Program-made: the position numbers and the translations under genes
Part shown: positions 44,501 through 55,237 of the stretch, piece by piece
How the letters are laid out: every line of letters starts with the position of its first letter
How positions within the stretch are numbered: the stretch's first letter is position 1
NCBI GenBank assembly: GCA_026075535.2
Contig: AP026544.2
Span: 6,696,001 to 6,760,000, forward strand
Source: Tricholoma matsutake
Lineage: Eukaryota > Basidiomycota > Agaricomycetes > Agaricales > Tricholomataceae
Direction: 5' to 3'
Length of the DNA: 64,000 nt
The notes under the pieces: generated by a model
Told to the model about the DNA's origin: nothing
The model's database searches: none
Seen by the model: the letters and a program-made list of their open reading frames with translations, nothing else

Positions 44501-44822
44501 TTCAGAAGTGGTAGCCCTGGAGGTTGCATTGAATACCATGCCAGAGGTTGAGAATGTAGATGAGCAACAGGAGGCCGAGAGACCTAGGATGGTCATGCCC
44601 AGGATAATGGAATCTCCGGTGTCAGGAATGGAAGATGAATATGATAGAGATTCTTTTGCCATGGTAATTGATGAATCTGATGAAGAATTGGACAGGGATC
44701 GTCAGTATAACTGGGAAACATTACTGTAGTATTAAAATGATTATTGTCAACAGCTTTGGTAAGATAGGCGTTCATGGATTACTGCATGCAAACTAGTACA
44801 TAACTAAGGTGACAAAATGATG
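44501..44822 (+). repeat. Inverted partial copy of the Cys-cluster gene's last exon
   Basis: 44501-44729 encodes VALEVALNTMPEVENVDE...DRDRQYNWETLL, nearly the same as the minus-strand exon 45622-45341 but lacking a short stretch (SDGAITK). The 3' flank down to gtacataactaaggtgacaa also matches in inverted order. It is not attached to the rest of the gene, so it is a duplicated fragment. Confidence 0.88.
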
Positions 44823-45240
44823 ACCAGAGAAAATGACCCGAGAAAATGACCCAACAAAATGACCCAACAACATGACCCAACAAAACCGACCCGACACTAG
44901 ATAACCCAACACTGGATGGCCTGACAAAATGACCCGACAAAATGATCACCTAGCCAAGTAACCTGAGGATGTGACAAAATGACCTGACTAAAGGACCCGA
45001 CAAATTGATCAAATAAGTATTGTGACCCAACAATAGATGACCCGACACAAGATGACCCGACAAAATGTCGGGTCATTTTGTTGGGTCATGTTGTCGGTTC
45101 ATTGTGTCGGGTCATTTTGTCGGGTCATGTTGTCAGTTCATTGTGTCGAGTCATTTTGTTGGGTCATTTTGTCGGGTCATTGGGTCATTTTGTCGGGTCA
45201 TTTCTTGAGATCATGTCGGGTCATTTTGTCAGGTTGTTTT
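44823..45240. repeat. Second 13-bp satellite palindrome
   Basis: Minus-type units to about 45065, then plus-type units to 45240, with the same centre as at 44230. Bases 44944-45240 duplicate 44094-44400 in direct order, including the aaataagtattgtgaccc core (44161 and 45011). Confidence 0.9.
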
Positions 45241-45340
45241 CTCCCGTCATCATTTTGTCACCTCAGTTATGTACTAGTTTGCATGCAGTAATCCATGAAC
45301 GCCTATCTTACCAAAGCTGTTGACAATAATCATTTTAACA

Positions 45341-46887
45341 CTACAGTAATGTTTCCCAGTTATACTGACAATCCCTGTCCAATTCTTCATCGGATTCATT
45401 GATTGCCATGGCAAAAGAATCTCTATCGTATTCATCTTCCATTCCTGACGCTGGAGATTCCATTATCCTGGGCATGACCATCCTAGGTCTCTCAGCCTCC
45501 TGTTCCTTTGTTATTGCACCATCACTCTCATCTACATTCTCAACCTCTGGCATGGTATTCAATGCAACCTCCAGGGCTACCATTTGTGAAGCCATCTCTC
45601 GTACATCCTGTCCACTCGCCAAAGCTGCATGGGATGGTCCCGCAACAGGTCATTCTTCCTCCATTGCAGCATCAGAGGTTTGATGATACTGACCGGAAGG
45701 ATTCGGACTTGGTGTAATCCTGAGTTTGTTCAGCTGTAACATACTGGGCTGAATAATGTCGTTGAAGACTCTTGAACTCTCTTGGCTTTGCTTGTCCTTT
45801 TGCCTTTGGTGTCGCCACTGCTGCCCTTGTTGGTTTTGAAGTCATCCCTCTCTTTGGTGTCACTGGTGGCTTTGGCATCAATCCCCTGCTTGGGGTTGAT
45901 GAAGCCTTAGCTGCCTCAGGTGGCCTTGAAGTGCTTCGGGTCCTGGTTGATCAGCATAGGCTTGGGTTCGATGGGGATGGTTCCAACATGTTTTCATCAC
46001 CCAACGCAGGTGTTGTTGGGGTTGCTCTTGGTTCTGACTTGATGACCTGTGTCTTTCCTTCCTTCATTACTGTCGCTTTCCCTCTTGTCCACCACTCCCC
46101 AACAACCTTTGTACACTTCTGCTTGCGACCTTGACATGACAAACAAGTGGTGTTGCCCGCATACACGCATCTCACCTCCAGCTTCACACACCTTGCACAA
46201 GCCTCCATGTTGCCCAAATTCAGCGGACACATGGTCTCCATGCTTGATTTTGACATTGTTGCCTTGGGTTGTGATCTTCTTGAGGGTTGTGATGACCCCT
46301 CCGCAGGCTGGTCGACCTCCTCCAAATCCACATCCATCGCCTCTGCTGTATCCTTCTGCTTTCCTTTAACATCCACCTTCTTCATCCTGCTCCACCCTCT
46401 CTCTCCTGCTTCTTCCAACCAGGCCTCTTCCTTTATCTCATCAGAAGAGTCATTCACATACTCACTGCTTTTGATACGAGTCTGTGAATGGCTCCTCCGT
46501 CCCATGGGAGTCATTTTCAAAAGCTGGTATTGTGTTGATGGATCCACTGTCATTCTGGCCAAAGGAATGTTACGATGACTTGAAGCCGGGTCAGTTAAAG
46601 TGGGCGGTGGGGGAATAATTTGCAACATTTCATCCCTTGAATGAATCTGGATGTTGCCTGGGATGACAATTGGATTTATTATAGAGGCAGCTACTCCATT
46701 CTGAACTGCACGAGGTACTATATGTGATTCAATATGTAGATAATTCAAGCTAAACTGAGTGAAACCTACCTGGTGTCTGATGCCCTTCTGAAAACCACTC
46801 CCGAGTACTGCTGCCCTCCTCTGAAAGCATCGGGTGGTACCACAACAAGGGGTCATCCCGCTTTATCTTGCCAAAGTCGACTTCCAT
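45341..46887 (-). pseudogene. Cys-cluster (zinc-binding-like) nuclear protein, KDZ cargo
   Basis: Exon 1 is 46887-46770 (MEVDFGKIKRDDPLLWYHPM). A GTAGGT-TAG intron follows and the frame resumes at 46717 with PRAVQNGVAAS. The middle is Ser/acidic with AMDVDLEEVDQPAEG. A cysteine cluster follows: CPLNLGNMEACARCVKLEVR, then C......C..C...K.KC (about 46230-46105), a layout like fungal zinc-cluster DNA-binding proteins. TGA at 45951-45953 interrupts (PSLC.STRT). The frame then runs on through PKPPVTPKRGMTSKPTRAAV. A shift or small intron near 45700 leads to the last exon ending QYNWETLL at 45341. It is broken, and its last exon is also copied in inverted order at 44501. Confidence 0.65.
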
Positions 46888-47051
46888 TCCTTGAGTATCA
46901 GCTCAGTCAAGCTGCAAGGCTGCGCTGATGAGCAGACGAGATGGGACAAAGTCATATCTGCCATCTCCCTCACATTCCAGTACATCTTGAGCACCCAATG
47001 AAGTAGTGTACTAGGAAGTACAGTTAGAAACTCATTGACAGGTAAATTGAG
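46888..47051. other. Short spacer between two minus-strand genes
   Basis: Nothing recognised; probably the promoter of the Cys-cluster gene. Confidence 0.35.
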
Positions 47052-47387
47052 TTAATGTACAATCCAACTCTTCAATTTTTCCTCATTTACTGTATAGCCT
47101 CGGCCATGTTGTAGAAGAACAATCTCCAGCTTGCACTCATCGATCCATACCAACAACTGTTGCCTGACGAGGGTATTCAATCCCTGATTTGATAGAAATG
47201 ATATGTTATAGGATGAAATTTGGATAGTTAACAGACATACTGGTGAGTTTGGAAGTTCTTGAAGGAGTAGTAAAAGATCTTCATCACCTCCGAAGATGGC
47301 CTTTGTGACAGATTGATGGAGATGTGGTTGAATGGAAGGGAGGATGTTGTTGATGTAAGATTCAGCAACTTGATTGTAGGAAGGCAT
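47052..47387 (-). CDS. Small unrecognised protein, two exons
   Basis: Exon 47387-47241 (MPSYNQVAESYINNILPSIQ) and exon 47183-47052 (GLNTLVRQQLLVWIDECKLE...KSWIVH) join across a 57-bp GTATGT...TCAG intron in phase 0. The product is 92 residues and ends in TAA, with no internal stop. It is predicted helical, with no signal peptide or membrane segment. It is divergent from the gene at 47568 with ~180 bp between, so they may share a promoter. I do not recognise the family. The good intron and lack of lesions argue that it is real. Confidence 0.45.
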   Translation of the reverse strand: MPSYNQVAESYINNILPSIQPHLHQSVTKAIFGGDEDLLLLLQELPNSPVCLLTIQISSYNISFLSNQGLNTLVRQQLLVWIDECKLEIVLLQHGRGYTVNEEKLKSWIVH

Positions 47388-47567
47388 TTGCAGAGTTGAT
47401 ATCTGAAGCTGAAGGGCAAAGTATTGTTAATTGATTGAGTGAACAATGTTGAAGTACAGGATTGGTATTGTTTGCAAGAATCCGATCGGAACCACATGGT
47501 AAGTCAATTGATCAATTGAGAACTTGTGTACTAAAACAATTCGAACATTCCCGAAACCAATATTCCA

Positions 47568-48883
47568 ATGCCAAAGATCAAGGTAAGTGAATTGTAATAC
47601 TAATTTAGTTGTAATTACATTGTTTTCAGGTGGTCCTGAAATCAACACAACCTGCTCCCTCTATGCCGGACTACCAACCCTCATCCAGACTGACAAAGCA
47701 TTGAAAGTTGGACTTATCTTCGGATGGCAGTACATCTGCTGTCCCCAACCCCAACACAGCTCCGCTAACTCTTTCTACTGCTGAAATCGAGCCTCTGATG
47801 GTTCATTCTGGATTTCAGCCATCTTCAAAACTGAGAACTCGTCCGAAACTGAGCAGATCAATGGTCGCCAGTACCTCCACCCTCCCTGAAACACTGGCAC
47901 CTCCTCAGGTTCCAATAGCCATGATGAGACTGTCAGCTATCCATCCCCAATTTCAAGATGGTTCTGTGGGGGGACTCATTCCATCTTCCCAATTCTATGG
48001 CATGCCGGTGCCCACACTTCCACTTGGTGGATATGTTGAGGAGGGTGATGATAGACATGTGAGGTTCAAGAGTCCACTGGAGGAGGGAACCCCACTCCAC
48101 ATACGACAGGCGACTATAAACAAGCACCGGATGGAAGGAATTATGGAAGGAAATGTTAAGTTGGATTTGCTACTTCCACTGCCATTACTGCCATTGCCGC
48201 CCCCGCCTCTTCCTCTCAGGACAAGGCCTGTATTCATTCCTCACCCACCAACACCCCCAATTGTCACCATCCCAAAAACTCTGTCATCTCCAGCCTCCGA
48301 CCCCATCGACTTTGCTTCTACACCTGACTATGACGTCGGAACGACAATATGCAGCGAGGAACAGCCATCCCCGAAATGGCCATGATCTCATACACCACCT
48401 TCTCTGACCTCTGAAGACAATCGATCACCTGAACCAGAAACTGAGGAAGAGGAGCAGGTGGACCAGCTGGGGGATGATGGTGGCAATGAATCGGATGAGG
48501 TGGAGTTTGTGGAGGAGGAGAATCTGCAGGAGACAGTGGGGATAGTGGAAGTGGATGACATCATGCTGGGATCTGGGAAAGTGGTGAAGGGAAAGGGGAG
48601 AGCAGTAGAGGATCGGGGGGAAGGAATGATTGAAGAGTCGGCGGCTTCAGTCCGCTCCTTCCTCTTGCGGCCTGGCATCGAGGAGTTGATGAAGGATTTG
48701 GGTTTGGAAAGTGGAAGTGGAGAGGCAATAAGAGGCATTGAGGTAAGGACAACAGCAAAGGAAAAGCAGGCCATCCTGCTCTCCAGGTTGTTGGAAGCAG
48801 AGTTATATCTTGCAGCTGGTGTTGAACAACTGCATGATTGCCTCAAGACATATGTAGCTAACAATTCAAAATTTGAGTTGTAG
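47568..48883 (+). pseudogene. Unrecognised Pro/Glu-rich protein, KDZ cargo
   Basis: Exon 1 is only 15 bases (MPKIK, 47568-47582). A 47-bp GTAAGT...TTTCAG intron is followed by exon 2, 47630-48883, in one frame. Exon 2 has two in-frame TGAs, 47702-47704 and 48383-48385. The text includes LSRSMVASTSTLPETLAPPQ, a Pro-rich part (LPLPPPPLPLRTRPVFIPHP) and a C-terminal helical segment (IRGIEVRTTAKEKQAILLSR, LLEAELYLAAGVEQLHDCL). The acidic stretch EPETEEEEQVDQLGDDGGNE lies between. It resembles a scaffold or regulatory protein but has no named domain. Both stops fit CGA-to-TGA changes. Confidence 0.5.
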
Positions 48884-49339
48884 TTTACATTATTTTAATG
48901 AATGCCAATATTGGGATGTAAGCTTGAAGCAGGAATGAGTACATCAGAGTGAATTATATTATCACTGACACTAACACTACTTAAATATATTAGGCTGGAA
49001 CAGTCCAACAAAAGTATAGAAAAGTGGAAATATACTGATGTTCTGATCTGATGTTCCCACATTGATGAACCAATTCCAATGGTACTAACCTCAATGAAAT
49101 TCCAACACAATGGACTTACATCAATGGAACAATCTTCTCCCGATGTACCTACCCTGATGGTTCAATCCCAACATTCTTACCCCGATGGACCAATCAAGAT
49201 CTACTCACCGAGATGGTTCAATCCTGATGTACTCACCCCAATGGTTCAATCCAGCCACAAGTAGAGGACAAATAAATATTCAAGGTCTACTATGAATCTA
49301 TGATGCTGATATGTAATATGGGCATTTGCTACCATGTAG

Positions 49340-49858
49340 TCTCTTGGAAGGCTAAGATGTAGCAATGGTAAGAGCCTCATCTCATTGTCTAATACACTGC
49401 TAACATGGCCTACATGGGCCTACCATAACATTCATAGTCTACTGCTTCAATATGTCCTATAGGCCCACCCATCAGCCATGGTCTGCTCCAATGCTAACAT
49501 ATCACATAGGCCCACCCATTATACATGATCCATACCAGTCCCAAAATTACACTTGGGCCCACCCCATCATCCATGGTCTACTGCTAAGTCCTCATGTCCT
49601 ATAAGCCCACCCATCATCTATGGTCTATTCCAATACTAACATATCCCATGGGCCCACCCATCACATGTGGTATAAAGCTCTACTCATTTCACCCATGAGC
49701 CCATTCTATTTAAATGAACTTATACCTGCCAGATGAGCCCACACATCTTCTATGGTCTATTACAGTCTATGGGCCCACATTAGCTGGACCATTAAATACA
49801 GCCTAAAGCCACCATTAGTTAGTCCATATATAATGGTCTAAAGTCACTGAGAGTTGTG
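49340..49858. repeat. Right terminal/subterminal repeat of KDZ element
   Basis: The reverse complement of this stretch follows the left end: cacaactctcagtgac, then tagaccatta, aatggtggctttaggctg, then repeated gggcccat...gaccat units. The right array is longer than the left one and its units have diverged. It is bounded outside by CTGTCCAC. Confidence 0.82.
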
Positions 49859-49866
49859 CTGTCCAC
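49859..49866. other. Right 8-bp target-site duplication of KDZ element
   Basis: CTGTCCAC, identical to 29938-29945. Confidence 0.82.
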
Positions 49867-51380
49867 CGCTTCCTGATCGTATTTCAGGAACAGTCAATGG
49901 ATTGATTGACAGGAAGAACCCTGGATAAAAAAGGATTTATTGTAGTGGGGGGCACAACAATATGGCTAGCAGGAATGCACCCAATGAGCAAGGGGCCGCC
50001 AGGAACCATGCACTATAATTTGAACCTCACATGCATTCCTTATATATCATGTAGATCTGTAACTACAGCCCCACATGTAACAGCTATAAACCATCACTAC
50101 AGTACATTTTATGTATGAAAAGGATGTAATAGCCTGTCACAAACTATTTTTATGTTTATGGTACAAGGGGTTTAGGAGGAGACACCAGGCTATCTTGGTG
50201 AGTTTTCAATGCATTCCTTTCATCCAAAGTGCATCAGCAAGCTATTCTAATGTCCTATCCATAACAAAAGTTATGATAGCAATCTGTTGCCTCATTCACA
50301 AGCTACCTGTCATTTCAAGTGCATTAGCAATTGATTAGTTTGTTCTATCAATGTCTTAACAGTATCAGTCGTGGTATGTATTGGTGGTGTACATGCACCA
50401 CTTTCAAGTTTCAACCTTATGTTTGGTGTAATTAGTACTTCAGTCAAATCAATTTGCATGACAATTATTATAGTACCAGAATCTATACTATAGGAAACAT
50501 TTATCCAAATTACCAACCTACTTGTACATAACAAGGCAATGACAAGTGCCCTACCAGTGGATTTCCCTTGCCTCAAAAGTATGCTATTTTTGTCTGAGAA
50601 CAAAGGGATGGCACCCAAATCTGGAACATCAGGTGGGGGGTGTCTGGAGAACCCACTAAAATGTTTTTGACATCAAGCTTTTGGAAGGTTAGGTCAGTTG
50701 TAGGGCACTCTAAGGCCAAAAGTTGTGCTTCAAATCACCTGCTGTACAATGGTTAAGATTTGTTCTGCCTCTTGGTTGGCCTAGCCCCACCCAATTGATG
50801 CTGCATCACTGATACAGCTGCCTGATTTCATGTTTGGTTTCATTCCTGATCCTGCTGAATATATTATATGCAACTTATGTATCATACAGCTTGAATCAAG
50901 TATTTACAGTGCTTTGCATAGAGCTTGACAGTTTTGAAAAAAATTAAAACATGAGCAAATTTATCATGATACTTCATTGAGTTTACAATCTATTATATTG
51001 TTCTATTCAGGTCTGCTACCACAGTATGTTCTATAAGATCAGGCATGATATGAAAGTCACTGTGAACAAGTCCAGGAGTTAATGGAAACATGGATAAAAA
51101 GTTCTAATTATCAAATTTGCTTATGTTTACAAAATTTTGAACTTCAAAGAGCTTGATGCAAAGTGCTGTAAAATAATACTGACACCTAATGTACAGAGCT
51201 TTGCATAAAGCTTGACAGTTGCTGAAAATTTGATAAACATGAACAAATTTGATCTCACAGTCATGTTATGGTTTCCACAATGGCTTTCAGGCTTACATTT
51301 TTGTGAAGGAAGTGTATATATATATAATATCAGAAGATGACTGTCAACACTGAGAAATAACAATATGCAAGCCAGAATCT
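49867..51380. other. AT-rich intergenic stretch right of the KDZ element
   Basis: No gene or RNA recognised. The words gcaaagtgc and agctttgcataaagcttgac are repeated around 50915 and 51190, hinting at a small local duplication. Confidence 0.4.
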
Positions 51381-51800
51381 TCTAGTGATTTATTTTGGAA
51401 GTATAGAATTATACTCAATCAGTTATTTACAGACTACAGAGCTCTGAGGCTATTTATCTACACTTCCTTTGTAGAGAATCAATCCCAGATAATAATAGAC
51501 TCAGTCAATGTATAATTGACAATATACATGAATAGTACCTAGATAATAATAGACTACCATCAATAATCATATAAATAATGTTCTACTGAATGCTACTCAC
51601 CTCAGTCAATGTATAATTGACTGAGGTGTCTAGGTATGTGAGTAGGGTATATATGCTAAGAGTCATAAAGGTAACTAAGAGAGTAAGCAGAAAGTGGGTG
51701 TGCCAAAGGACTCATTCACAATGCTGACACATTAGAAAGGGGTGTCAGTGATGGGATCATAGATCACATCATCAGATATGACAATCCATGTTCATGGCAT
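51381..51800. repeat. LTR/leader-like region beside the Copia remnant
   Basis: Contains duplicated words (gtcaatgtataattgac at about 51505 and 51605, agataataatagact at about 51495 and 51541) and the 160-bp segment shared with 2477-2638. Possible LTR material, but no second LTR is found. Confidence 0.45.
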
Positions 51801-52335
51801 ATAGCTCAACACTCCTCCTCACTGGGAATACTCCTCCTTGCATGGAATCAGTTTATCATAAACCCAAAAAGGATTGGAGATATGTGAATTGTTTGATGTC
51901 CAGGGCTTTCATGAATAAATTGGCAATATTTGTTAAATGTATGATTCACCATCTCTTTATTTTACTTCTATCCTACTTCTATTCTATGTCCTATCACTTG
52001 TAGTTACACTCATGGGCACTTAGAGTAGTTTTCCACCTTGTGTTTATCACTGTTTGTTTCACAGTATGTAGACTGCAGAGTCCGGAGTTTTGCACTCTTC
52101 AGTTGCTCACTCTGGACTCCAGCTGTTCAGTCTATCTGAGTCTCCCTTCACAGTTGCTAGGTTAAACTGCACTAAAGGCAACCTCAGACTTTAGCAATAT
52201 TTTCTCTAGTGTTGACATACTGAAGCTGTAAGGCACCAGACTGGACTTGTTCTTAAAGGAAATGATATTTGATGTCAATATGTTTAACCCTTGAGTAAAG
52301 TAAGTGGTCCTCAGATAATGTCTTGGTAGCTAGAG

Positions 52336-53425
52336 ATTGGCAAGGGTAACCCTTGGGTATTTTCATTGTTACCCTTACCCTTACCCTTCAAAAACCTTAC
52401 CCTTGGTCAAGGGTAGGGGTTTTCAGGGGTAAGGGTAAGGGTACCCCAGGGTATAGAGAGTATTCAATACCCTTGGGGGTATGATGCAAGGGTTTATTTC
52501 AAATAGTTTCCTGATGATGCTCAAACATGGTCCTATCCATTTTTAGTAATTATCTGAGCTTTTAGCATGTTGAAAAGCACAAGGTAGTAGTCTAGTACTG
52601 TCTTTAGGAGAATAACTTTGCCTGAATAACTCAATAGGCTGGGACCATAGAGGGAATAACCCAACTTGCACTGCAAAGAGTGGTCAGAGAGGTCATCAAG
52701 TTCCATAAGGGTTACTATACTGATATCATGGGTGGTTGACATCTTCTAAAGTGTGACTCTGTATACCCTTGTACCCTCCTCAGGGGTAAGGGTATGTAGA
52801 GGGTAGGAAAGTTCATACCCTTACCCTTACCCTCACATACCCTTTGCCCATACCCCCAGGGGTATGTAAACCCTTGCCATTCACTATTGGTAGCCATGTT
52901 GTCACAAAGGATAGTCATAGAGGAAGATTGTGGGTGTCCAATGGTGTCAAGCAGTGTGCATATCCAAATACACTCCTTTGTGGTTTCAAAAGCTGCTACA
53001 TATTCCACTTCAGATGAAGATACTGCAGCAACCTTTTGCTCCAGGCAGATTGAGGCAATTGGCCCAATCTGAGTCACTGAACACATGAAGCATAATGGGA
53101 TTGTTTCTGCCCAGGTGAAGTTTGAGATCATGGTCCCTTTTAAATATTAAACAAGTCACATAGCAGTGCCCCAATGTTCAAAAGAATAGCTGTCAAGATA
53201 CTGTGATAATTGCTGTATGGCATAAACAATATCCAGTTGTGTGGAAATGGCAAGGTAAAGGAGGCAACTGACAAGGGATAAGGCAAGGCAGGGGTAGTGG
53301 TATACCCTTGTGTTTTTGGGCTAAGGGTATGAGGGGTAAGGGTAGGGGTTTGGAAGTTCATACCCTTGCATACCCATGTACCCTTACTAAGGGTACAGCA
53401 GTATGCCAGGGGTATGCTTATGTAA
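52336..53425. repeat. Three diverged AAGGGTA-rich repeats
   Basis: Blocks at about 52336-52495, 52766-52880 and 53300-53425 are dense in acccttaccc and gggtaaggg words arranged in both orientations. They often start or end with ggcaagggt. They interrupt the Copia remnant between and around its RT and RNase H pieces. Confidence 0.75.
52879..53131 (-). pseudogene. Copia RNase H fragment
   Basis: Minus-strand frame with VAAVSSSEVEYVAAFETTKE and LCDNMA, the Copia RNase H pattern (SS.EAEY.A...E..W and a DN motif). Stops and repeat insertions surround it. It lies downstream of the RT fragment on the same strand, as expected in Copia. Confidence 0.72.
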
Positions 53426-53655
53426 GAATATCATTGAGCTACAAAGACTCATATTCAAGATTTTCATCAATTAAATTCAGATTTTGGGATTGTCCAACAT
53501 GATAATGGCTTTCATATGTTAATAAGAGATATTAATATGTGATTAATAGTAAATACAATAGTTATCAACACTTTTCAAATGAATTTTGCTCTAAATATGT
53601 TGATTTTGTGCCAAACCCTTGTACCCTTGACAAACCCTCCCATACCCTTGGCAAC

Positions 53656-53757
53656 CCTTATATGTTTCCATACCCTTACCCCTAAGGGTAGGGTGTTCAG
53701 GGGTAGGGGTAAGGGTATGAGATTTGACACCCAGGGGTAACCCCTGCCTTGCCCTAA
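53656..53757. repeat. Short AAGGGTA-rich repeat, copy nearly identical to 2386-2476
   Basis: Matches 2386-2476 over ~90 bp with a short difference (ggggtaggggtaagg versus ggggtaggtaagg). It sits within the Copia remnant. Confidence 0.8.
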
Positions 53758-54420
53758 CAAGGGAACAATAAGGTAGTTTATTGAGTTGTGCCAGGTCTTC
53801 AGCAAATATATTTTGATGGCTTGTACATCACAATTTAATACTGGGCTCAAGGGGGGCTGAAACAGGCATTGCATCCCTTTGACCAAATTGGTTGATGATT
53901 TTGTCAATGAGAGTGGTTTGTGAAAGGGCAACTGTTCACAAGTGTCTGTCCCAAGCAACTGCAATACCAACGATGAAGCATGCTGTACCAAATTCAGAAT
54001 TGTCCACACTTCATCCATCTGGGTTTTGAAGTGTTTGTTCTTGTTATTGGAGTCAGCAATAAATAAATAGTTGTTGACATGTACACCAGCAATAATAATA
54101 CCAGTGTCTGATTTCCTGTAATAAATGCATGACTTACAAGTAAGGCAAGTAAAACTCCAGGTAATCATTTGGGCATTGAGAATCTGGTTCCATATCTGAC
54201 CACTATGTTTCATGCTGTATAGCCCCTGCTGTGTTACAATAACATGCAAGACCCAACAGACCCAACAGACCCAATGATCACCTCCAGACAGGAGGCACCT
54301 TCAATGCATGCTGGCAACATGCCTTTGATCCCCTTCAGACAGAAGGCACCCTTGACAACTCACTCAGTGACACCAGACCTGTTGACTACCTTCAGACAGA
54401 AGGCACATTTGACATGCTGC
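53758..54420 (-). pseudogene. Copia reverse transcriptase fragment
   Basis: Minus-strand text QGLYSMKHSGQIWNQILNAQ corresponds to the Copia KALYGLKQSG...W motif. CIYYRKSDTGIIIAGVHVNN then covers the catalytic site, where the usual YVDD reads HVNN (Asn pair at 54070-54075). Both Asn changes fit G-to-A at CpG. The upstream part near 54250-54420 carries the KGAF-type text with stops. A dead, partial copy. Confidence 0.75.
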
Positions 54421-55237
54421 ACCGCAGCACTCCATGACATTGGATGCACACTAGGCATGAGGACTATTGTTATGCTATCATTACTTGATAACCATCTCAC
54501 ATTCCGATTGGACAATAATGACATTCTACTTAGTATAAGTACTGCAACAAGTAGTGTTAAGTTCTGAGCTGAATGAAGGAAGTCGTCAGATTTCTGGTCA
54601 TACACAGGCAGTAGAAGTTGATAAGGGAAGGATCGAACAGGGGAGGGAACCCAATGGGATTCTGGGGCAAGGTTCACTTGATGTGCTGTACCAAGTGTGG
54701 GGAACAGAAAGGACTTGGCTTCAACTTATAAGAAGTTGCACCCTTCTCCTTGTCAAGTGTCCTAATTTTGAGACAAGGGTAAGGAGGATGATCAGAGGTC
54801 TGGAGATTTTCCAAAGAGGATGAGCTAAAGTTTGAGATGGACTTAGGAGAATATTGGGAGTGTAACTGGGTTGGTATTAATTGGGTAACTTTGTTGATTT
54901 ACAAACTGTCTGATACAAGACAAAAGTAGCTAGCTTAAATACTAAAGGCCAGAGGTGATCGGAGTTTCTGAGGCTGTGATAATTTGCAAACTGGTCTCCA
55001 AGGCAAATATCCTGAAACTGTTTCATCGAATTGGAAATGAGAGAATTTCATCTCTAGTGCTGCTGATAGGAGGTGGGCTGTGATGCAAGGCAGCTGGGAA
55101 AGGTGGCAGAAAATGATCAGAATTCCAGTCAGGGAATTGGTCTTGACAGTATTTCCCCCTTAGTGCTGAGCCTACAAGGCACGTGAAGGTTCAAATCAAA
55201 ATTGGGAAATTGTTTTTGTTGATTTTGATGGGGTTCC
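54421..55237. other. Degraded sequence between Copia and solo LTR
   Basis: Repeated words cttcagacagaaggcac occur at 54244-54410. The rest has no recognisable gene. Possibly old retrotransposon sequence. Confidence 0.35.

Larger units (their letters stand above)
29946..49858. mobile_element. ~19.9-kb KDZ/Zisupton-type DNA transposon
   Basis: The two ends are inverted copies (about 80% alike over at least 200 bp) and run into arrays of gggcccatggg-containing units. The 8-bp sequence CTGTCCAC lies directly outside each end (29938-29945 and 49859-49866). Eight-base target duplications are known for Zisupton, the founder of the KDZ group. Inside are a KDZ transposase and a TET/JBP-type dioxygenase, the pairing described for basidiomycete KDZ elements, plus a Harbinger transposase, a Myb-like protein, a Cys-cluster protein and several unrecognised genes. 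Most genes have TGA stops and the transposase lacks its central catalytic block, so this copy is probably immobile by itself. Confidence 0.88.

Noticed and set aside
43398..44514. Long open frames (up to 260 codons) rich in GSFC/VILSGH
   Set aside because: They are the 13-bp satellite translated in several frames; 13 is not a multiple of 3, so all frames stay open.
13221..48385. TGA read as an amino acid (code change)
   Set aside because: The host Kelch gene ends in TGA, and the intact Gypsy also ends in TGA. CpG decay explains the in-frame TGAs better.
52336..53757. Telomere-like repeats
   Set aside because: The words are acccttaccc/gggtaaggg; TAAGGG is not a rotation of the fungal telomere unit TTAGGG, and the blocks are short, mixed in orientation and internal.
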